A stretch of 64,000 bases of DNA from NCBI RefSeq assembly GCF_051622035.1, contig NC_135355.1, forward strand, positions 2,976,001 to 3,040,000, read 5' to 3'. Below the pieces are notes generated by a model, which worked only from the letters and a program-made list of their open reading frames with translations, made no database searches and had not been told where the DNA came from. A program made the position numbers and the translations under genes. The DNA is from Arctopsyche grandis. Lineage: Eukaryota; Arthropoda; Insecta; Trichoptera; Hydropsychidae. Shown in pieces: positions 27,601 through 36,600 of this stretch (positions are counted from its first letter, which is position 1; every line of letters starts with the position of its first letter).

Positions 27601-30600
27601 AGAAATAACATCAACATTTTTTACTATGATATATATTAATGTACATATGTACATATCATCTGCAAACAGATGTATTTTACATATATTAACTACCCTAACA
27701 ATATCGTCGTTAATTCTAATATATAATTTCGAAAGAGACTTTGTATGTACATATGTAAATATTGTTGGGTGGGATTTGGTTGGGAACTTCGAAAACAAGT
27801 CAAAATTTCCATGATGACATGGGGAAGGGGGACTGGAATGAAGGCGAAGGCCCCCGGGGGCGCCAGGGGCGAAGGCCCGGGGGGCGCCGAGGGCATTTGC
27901 TGGAGGGGAACTTCATAAACAAAACAGTTTCTATGACGATTCGATATATACATATATATATTTTTCGATTCAAATAAATTTAATAAAAAAAACAAATGAA
28001 TATTTACTATTAGATTCGCCACCTTTAAGCTGTTTATATTACAAATACTGAGCGAAGCCGGGTAAAACAACTAGTAGTATATAAATAATAAATAATATGT
28101 CCAAATCATTGTTAAAATGAATGTTTATTATTATGTAGTCATATTTTGAATCCTTGAACACGATAAGAATCACTTGAAAGCCTTTAAATTGATATACGCG
28201 TATATTCGTCTATAACAGGTTGTTTATAGACAATCTGGATCTTATAACTAGAGGTAGGACCGGAAGCGTGCCGTTTATTGTTCAATTGTTGTAAATCCTT
28301 TGTAAAAAAGGTTCGGTAAACCTTTAACAATGCATTTACAACATTTGAACAATATACAGCCCCCTCAGGGTCCGGGCTTTACTTATAACTGCAATACTTG
28401 TCGTTGTTTAGACATATGTACATACATATATTCTATTATATAAGAGAGATAAATCTGTCCACTTTACAGTCTATTGTCAAATAAAACGGCTATTTTGCGA
28501 AATGTGATTTTAAAATCACGTACCTACAAAAGCGTTATATAATCTTAATATTAAAAATCGGATATTATTACTAATACTATTTTGATTGCTTGATAAAGAG
28601 CAAATATCTTGGATCAGACAAACAAATTAAGATCTATTCATAATGTCTAGCAGTTTACGGCTATAGCACAGCACAGCAGCTCACGTAAACGACAGTTTCT
28701 ATTCATACTATACAAAATCGTACGTTTCAGGACGCTATGACTAATTTTTTCATAGTGCAAGGCAACATCGGCTTACATATACATTCATTACAGAATGCTA
28801 CGATATGATATGATATGATATGACGTTTCCGAAAATATTAATATTAGCATGCGCACTTTTCGTACGCGTGCACTCGCTACTATGACGTCACCATGATTGT
28901 GAAAATAAGTTTTTATTGATACGTTACGGCGACATACATACATAGCCAGCAGTTTGGCTTAATGGTAGCGTATATATTTAGCACCACTGAGAACAATGGT
29001 TCGAGTCGTCAAACTACTGGTTAGATTTGGGAGTTTTGTGACTCCAAATCGATCGTTTCTCTATCAGAGTTTGCCAATTTTATCTGATCATTGTTGAAAC
29101 GGTTCCTGAAAATTGGTAATAGATCATTTCCTGTTGTCACAAATCTGTGTGTATAATTTGTAGAAATTATGCACAGTAATCTGAAATCTATAGACATCTC
29201 TATAATTTCGTGTTTATTATGTGTATAAAAATTGTAATAATAATTGTACACAAAATCTAAAAATAATCCATAGATGTCTCTATGATTATTATTTCTGTAC
29301 TTCATTAATTATTATTCTGTATACTATGAATTCTGATTGTATTCTATGTATTTTTATATTCTGACCGTTATCGTATACGCATTGGAATGATCTTTAATGC
29401 CGAATGTACATTGATTGTAATAAATAAATAAATATACTGCTGTATAGTATGAATAGATTTTGTCGGCTATCGCTTTGACTTACTGATACGTTTACGCCAA
29501 GTTAGATATACTCGTAAATGTGTCCATATAAAATGTACCAAAGGCTACCTTTTGCCTGTTCGTGCTGTGCTACTATGAGTAGACCTTTACTAGACAAATA
29601 TCTACGTCAATGTCCGCTTTTGTGCATTTGAAAAACATGTTTTTAAAATAATAGTAATATTTATAATTTCAGCAAACGTTCCCAAATGCGACAGACCCAA
29701 TCAGATATTTTCTGAATGTGGCAACACTGATTGTCAGGCAACTTGTGGAAAAAAGCATAACCCTAGACATTTTTGCCTCGACGAATGCATCCCGGGGTGT
29801 ATTTGCTCTGAAGGATTTTTGAAAAATAAAAAAGGAGAGTGTGTTCCTCCTGATAAATGCCGTATGTTTTTATATTTTAATGTTATACTTTAAAAAGCTT
29901 ATGTAATAAGAAATGTAAAAAATCATATCATTACAGATTCCGACTTGACGTGTGAAGGAGCATACGAAGTGTATTCCAAATGTAATAATAATGCGTGTCA
30001 AAAAACCTGCGCGAATAAAAATGAGAATTCAATTTGCACGGCCCATTGCAGTCCTGGATGCATTTGCAGAATGGGTTTCGTGAGAAATGAGATGGGAAAA
30101 TGCGTCACACCTGATCATTGTGGTATGAATTCGATTCTATTACATTTCGCATAGTCTGCACCAGCCTTTAAACAAAATGAGGGGAATAAAGAATACTGTT
30201 CGACAAATGACGACTTTTTTTTTGGTTCAGAGACGAGATATGACTTTTCTTATAGATATATGCCCAGTGAACACGATACTGGCAATAAAAAATTCTATTG
30301 ATAATTGGCTTACCTCGATAAAATAAACGAATTTTTGTTATTAATTCACAAGAATAGTCGAAATAAGATTTTTCTAAGTGGAATTTTATTTAATTCTCAT
30401 ATAAAGATAATTTAATATATTATCCCTATTAATTCAATTCAGATTCGTGTAAATACGAGTAAACACTAGTATGAGCTTTTTGCTCGCAATTTTACCGATT
30501 TAAAGTTCAGCACACTTCCAATTAACCCTTTTAAACGAAAACAAAAAATAGTGTAGTCGGAACAATATCCCAATAAACATGTTTCAATAGAAAAAAAAGC

Positions 30601-33600
30601 TCAATATAAAATAGTATTAACAGTGGGAAAAAATCAAAAGTGAAAATACGCACTTTTGACTTTTGATTTGAACTGGACGACTACTTAGAGAGATTTGAAA
30701 GCTAAAAAGTACTAAAAATAAAAGATAAAGTACCCAACTATAGATTCCAATATTCATTTTGAACAGAAAATTGATAAATTTTGAGACATCGATCGAACAA
30801 CACCAAGATATAGAAAAATCTCGCGATTTAAAAAACACATATATCTTCGAATCTCGAGCCAATCAACATTTTTTATTACCCAATTCGTATTTACTGAGCA
30901 TAGATCTATAAGAAAAGTCATATCTCATCTCAGAACCATTTTTCGTGTCGAACAGTGGAATTGGTGATTGAAATTTGTATCTAATTTTACAGACATACAT
31001 CACCATCACCTTTGTCCACAACTGAATGAGATCTATTCGGATTGTGACAACAACGCATGTCAAAAAACATGCGAAACAAAAGATCATGAGTCAAACTGTA
31101 AGCATGAATGTAAGCCTGGTTGTATTTGCAGAGATGGATTCGTGAAGAACAAACACGGAGAATGCATTCGTTCAGATCAATGCGGTTTGTATATCTTGAA
31201 GTGAAACTTCGTTAACCATTTTAGTGTGAATTTAATTGAAATATTACAACCAATCAAATTGAGACATTTAATAAATCATTAATTACTTCGCAAGCCCAAT
31301 CTTTTTCTAATCTGGTGTGTTTGTAATATACATTGTTGATTTTGCGTGGGGAAGTTTCATTTCTATAGTGTGTAGTGTAAAATACATGTATAATTACTTT
31401 AACTATGTACATAGTGACACTATATAAAGTTTTTTGATCATGCGAAAATTCGAACCTTTTAAATTATTTCCATCGTCTAGATATTTTACATTTATAATGC
31501 TTATGGTTATGTTAAGTAAAGTTTTTTTTAACAAAATCCAGCAATTGGAAATATAACTTCTGTCTTATGCGAATTTCCCTACATTATAACTTCTATCGAA
31601 AATGTTCTCACAGTCGGTATGCGTGAATGTGTGTGTCATTGACGCACTTTGTTTTTAATATTTCTTATATGCCTCAAATACATATGTAGATAAAGTCGTG
31701 GGTTGGTCACCTACGATTTTTTTTTCTTGTATTTAAAGCATAATTTGAATTTTCATCAACGTTTTCAGTTGAAACTCCAATAACGTGCCTCAAAGCAAAT
31801 GAAATATTTTCAAAATGTGGAAAAAATGATTGTCAAGAAACTTGCGAGTCCATGGATGACAAATCAATTTGCACGCATCTATGTAGGCCGGGGTGTATTT
31901 GCAAACGTGATTATGTGAGGAATAAAAGTGGTAATTGTATCCGACGAGATCAATGTGGTAAGAATATTTTTATATATGTTTTAAAAATGATATTTCCATT
32001 TAGACTTGTTATTTTGGAGCGTTTACCTGACATGTTTGTTTAGAGAAGCATTGCTCTGATCCAAATGCTGTATTCGATTCTTGTGGAAACGTATGTCCTA
32101 CAACGTGCTCGAATAAAGACAGTAGACACAAAATCTGTCCTGGAACGTGTTTAAAATCAGGAGGTTGTGTTTGTAAGCCGGGCTACGTGGAAAATTCTCA
32201 AGGCTTATGCATTCCTCCGGAAAAGTGTCGTAAGTGTACCGTTATACAGGCCCATTGTGCAAAATCTAAAATTTGCATTATTAATGCATATAATAAGCAG
32301 CAAATATAAGATATTTTAATCTGGAAAACATTTACAGCAAACTGTGGAGCTAATGAGGTATTTTCGTGTGGATCAGCTTGCGATACAACTTGTGCAACTT
32401 TGGGAGATACTTGCCCCATTATTAATATAAAATGCAATGAAATGTGCTACTGCGTTCGTGGATATGCTAGAAATTCGAATAATATGTGCATTCCGATCAA
32501 ATACTGTCCTCGTAAGTTTTTACATCATAAATATATTCGTTGTTATCCTTGATAATGATTGATTTAACTTTCAGCAAAAATACAATGCACTGCTATGAAT
32601 CAAATCTATAATTCGTGTCCAAAAATGTGTCCACCGGAGGAAACTTGCGAATTCTATCTATCTGGAGCGGTGTACGATTGTGCAAATCCTGTCGATCAAC
32701 CGTGCAAACCGAGATGTGAATGTAAACAGGGCTATATCAGGAGTGTTTACAATGGAGATTGTGTCAGGAAGGAGCAATGTTAGTCACAGTTGAATAAAAG
32801 GATATATTTTAAGATAAAACTTCTCAACCCCACGTAAAAACCTCTCCTGTGTGTCTTTAAATACCCACTCATCTCCCTCCCCATTCCTTGAAAACGATCT
32901 AATCTAAGCCAATCTATCTGCTTTTTTACCTACTCGTATTCTGATGTCGCGTAAGGAAGTTTCACTTTTATTGTGTGTGACATTAAATTTGTATATCAGG
33001 TTGTAGTGATCCAAATGCAGAAGTGGTCAGCTGTCCAAATCCATGTCCAGGAGGAACGTGCCAATCTCCCGAGTTCGCAGACTGTAAAATACCATGCAAA
33101 ATAAGGGGCTGCCAATGCAAAAAAGGATACGTGAAGGATGTGAATGGAAAATGTATTCACCTGTCATCTTGCCGTAAGTTTTTTTTTATATTATAAGTAT
33201 AAGTATAAGTATGTACGTTCTAGTGCATTGAGAAAGACACATCCCCCTTCCCTCCCTTATTTCTAACATGGTGTATATTAAGTACGCAAATAAGCGTACA
33301 CCAGGCCACTAGTTGATTGAATTTTAAATATATTTCATTTAAATGTAGCTCCACCGACTTGTTCTGGAAAGAATGAAGTATATTCAATGTGTGGTGGTCT
33401 TGGTTGCGACCCCATATGTCAGACAATATTTGGATCACGGTCGATACAACGATTTATGGAGTTTGCTGGTAGAATTGTTTGCTCATCAATGTGCTCCACG
33501 CCAGGTTGTGTTTGCGCTGAAGGATACGTGAGGAATCCAACTGGACAATGTGTCCATAGGGAGGACTGTCGTAAGTAATTTTTAGCAGACTACAATCACA

Positions 33601-36600
33601 GATTTTACACATGCATACATTAATTACTATTGTCAAAAATATTATGTTTAGCACCACCAAAATGTACGGGGAGATACGAAGTATACACTAGTTGTGGTGG
33701 TAAGGGTTGTGAGGCCACATGTTCAACAATATTTGGAGGTCGGAGTATTCAAAGATTTATTAAACTTGGTGGAAAAGCTGTTTGCTTACCGTCATGCTCA
33801 ACTCCAGCCTGTGTGTGTGCGGAAGGATATACCAGGGATTCAATCACAGGCCAATGTGTCCTGACTCCAGATTGTCGTAAGTGTTGCGTCTAAAATAGAC
33901 TGTGCTCCTTTTTGAGACGATGGTTAGTTAAAAGTTTAAATATTTTTAGCCCCACCGTCGTGTCCCGGTTCCCATGAGGAATACACCTCTTGTGGAGGTC
34001 CTGGTTGTGAAGCAACTTGTCCATTAGTATTTAGTGGTCGCACGACACAGCAATTTAAGTATCTAAGCGGGAAAGTTACTTGCCCAACGGGATGCTCCAC
34101 TCCAGCTTGCGTGTGTGCGGATGGATACATGAGGGATTCTGCTACTGGGTTCTGACTGCAAATTGTCGTAAGTTTTTCATCCAAAATAGATCATGTAACT
34201 TATTAAATTGACGGATGGTTGTAAATATAAATGTTTTAGCTCCACCATCGTGTACTGGTTCAAATGAAATATATACTCCTTGCGGAGGTCCTGGTTGTGA
34301 TCCAACTTGCCCGACAGTATTCGGTGGTCGGACTATACAACAATTGAAGTACATAACCGGGAAAGCAACTTGTCCAGAGGGTTGCTCTACTCCTGCTTGC
34401 GTGTGTGCTTCAGGATACACTAGGAACTCAATAACTGGGCAGTGCGTTTTGACTACCGCCTGTCGTAAGTATTTGTGAATTTCATAAAATATCTCTAATA
34501 TTGTAAAGGGTTGATAGTAAATTGTAAATATTTTTTTAGCCCCACCATCATGTAACGGTGACAATGAAGTATATACTTTATGTGGTGGTGCTGGATGTGA
34601 CTCTATATGTCCGTTGGTATTTGGGGGCCAAACTATAAAACGATTTAAATACATTACGGGCAGGGCGACTTGTATAGCAGGATGCTCTACTCCGGCTTGT
34701 GTATGTGCTCCAGATTACATGAGAGATCCTGCTACCGGGCAGTGCGTGCTGACTCCAGATTGTCGTAAGTTTTGCAACCAAAAATAGGCTATACTCCATT
34801 TTGAGACGATCGTTAGTTGTAAATAAACATATTTTTAGCACCACCATCATGTACCGGTTCCCATGAGGTATACACCGCTTGTGGAGGTCCTGGTTGTGAA
34901 GCAACCTGTCCTTTGGTATTTAGTGGTCGTTCGATACAACAATTTAAGTACATTAGCGGCAGAGCTACTTGCCCGACGGGATGCTCCACCCCAGCTTGCG
35001 TGTGTGCGGAAGGATACACGAGGGATTCTGCTACTGGGCAGTGCGTGCTGACTCCAGATTGTCGTAAGTTTTGCAACCAAAAATAGACTATACTCCATTT
35101 TGAGACGATCGTTAGTTGTAAATAAACATATTTTTAGCTCCACCATCATGTACCGGTTCCCATGAGGTATACACCGCTTGTGGAGGTCCTGGTTGTGAAG
35201 CAACCTGTCCTTTGGTGTTCAGTGGTCGTACGATACAACAATTTAAGCACATTAGCGGCAGAGCAACTTGCCCGACGGGATGCTCCACCCCAGCTTGCGT
35301 GTGTGCCGAAGGATACACGAGGGATTCTGCTACTGGGCAGTGTGTGCTGACTCCAGATTGTCGTAAGTTTTGCAACCAAAAATAGAATATACTCCATTTT
35401 AAGACGATCGTTAGTTGTAAATAAACATATTTTTAGCTCCACCATCATGTACCGGTTCCCATGAGGTATACACCGCTTGCGGAGGTCCTGGTTGTGAAGC
35501 AACCTGTCCTTTGGTATTTAGTGGTCGTACGATACAACAATTTAAGTACATTAGCGGCAGAGCTACTTGCCCGACGGGATGCTCCACCCCAGCTTGCGTG
35601 TGTCCGGAAGGATACACGAGGGATTCTGCTACTGGGCAGTGCGTGCTGACTCCAGATTGTCGTAAGTTTTGCAACCAAAAATAGACTATACTCCATTTTG
35701 AGACGATCGTTAGTTGTAAATAAACATATTTTTAGCTCCACCATCATGTTCCGGTTCCAATGAGGTATACACCGCTTGTGGAGGTATGGGTTGTGACACA
35801 AATTGTCCAACGTCTTTAAGGAGTATACAAAATATTGGGAAAATTTCTGGAAAGGCAGTTTGTTCGGCGACATGCTCAACGCCAGCCTGTGTCTGCGCTT
35901 CTGGGTACTATCGAAATTCGATGGGACAGTGTGTCCTTATTGAATCTTGTCGTGCGTACACCTTTTTTATTTTATGGTTATTAATGTCAAAATATAGTTG
36001 ATGGATTCAATAACTTTTAAAATGTATCTTGCAGCCCCGCTTACATGTCCTGGACCAAATCAAGTGTACACTGTTTGTGGCGGTGTTGGTTGTGGTACAA
36101 ACTGTCCATCAGCTACGCAACGACGCGACTTGAATACTCTTGAGATCACTGGAAGAGCTGTTTGTCCTGTTGGATGTACGACACCTGGATGTATTTGCGC
36201 TTCTGGATATGCAAAGGACTCCACAGGAAATTGCATACTTATTGCATCTTGTCGTAAGTGCCTCTTGTTTCCACATGACTCATTATTCATTCCTTTTTCT
36301 CTCATTGTTCTTTTACGATTCTATTATTTGCAGCCTATTACTGTCCTAAACCAAACCAAGTTTATTCACTTTGTGGAAACAATATATGCCAATCTACTTG
36401 TTCTGACCAAACGAACACTGATTGCTTTCCTGATTGTGTACCTGGTTGCATATGTTCTACCGGATACGTGCTGGACTACAACGGAAACTGTGTTCTTCCT
36501 AGTACCTGTCGTAAGTGTTTTCAAAGTATATTCTGTGGCAATATTAATAAACATGAAACAACAATTGAAAAATATCTCGGTTGTCTTTGAAAATGTTCCA

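Larger units (their letters stand above)
34765..35735 (+). repeat. 299-bp tandem exon-intron array
   Basis: Three units of 299 bp, each a 74-bp intron and a 225-bp exon, start at 34765, 35064 and 35363, and a fourth intron copy ends at 35735. Introns differ by only one to three bases, so amplification is very recent. Confidence 0.92.

Noticed and set aside
28955-29008. A functional tRNA gene
   Set aside because: Box A and box B are present but no acceptor stem pairs, and the unit continues into a SINE body seen in several copies.
32784-32999. A new signal-peptide exon starting a separate gene at B28
   Set aside because: The only ATG near a donor (32944, followed by TCGCGTAAGG) gives two codons and no hydrophobic leader.
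34813-35879. Repeated minus-strand open frames of 87-144 codons across the long-loop exons
   Set aside because: They are mirror frames of the tandem TIL exons, repeat with the 299-bp unit, cross the intron copies and encode nothing TIL-like.
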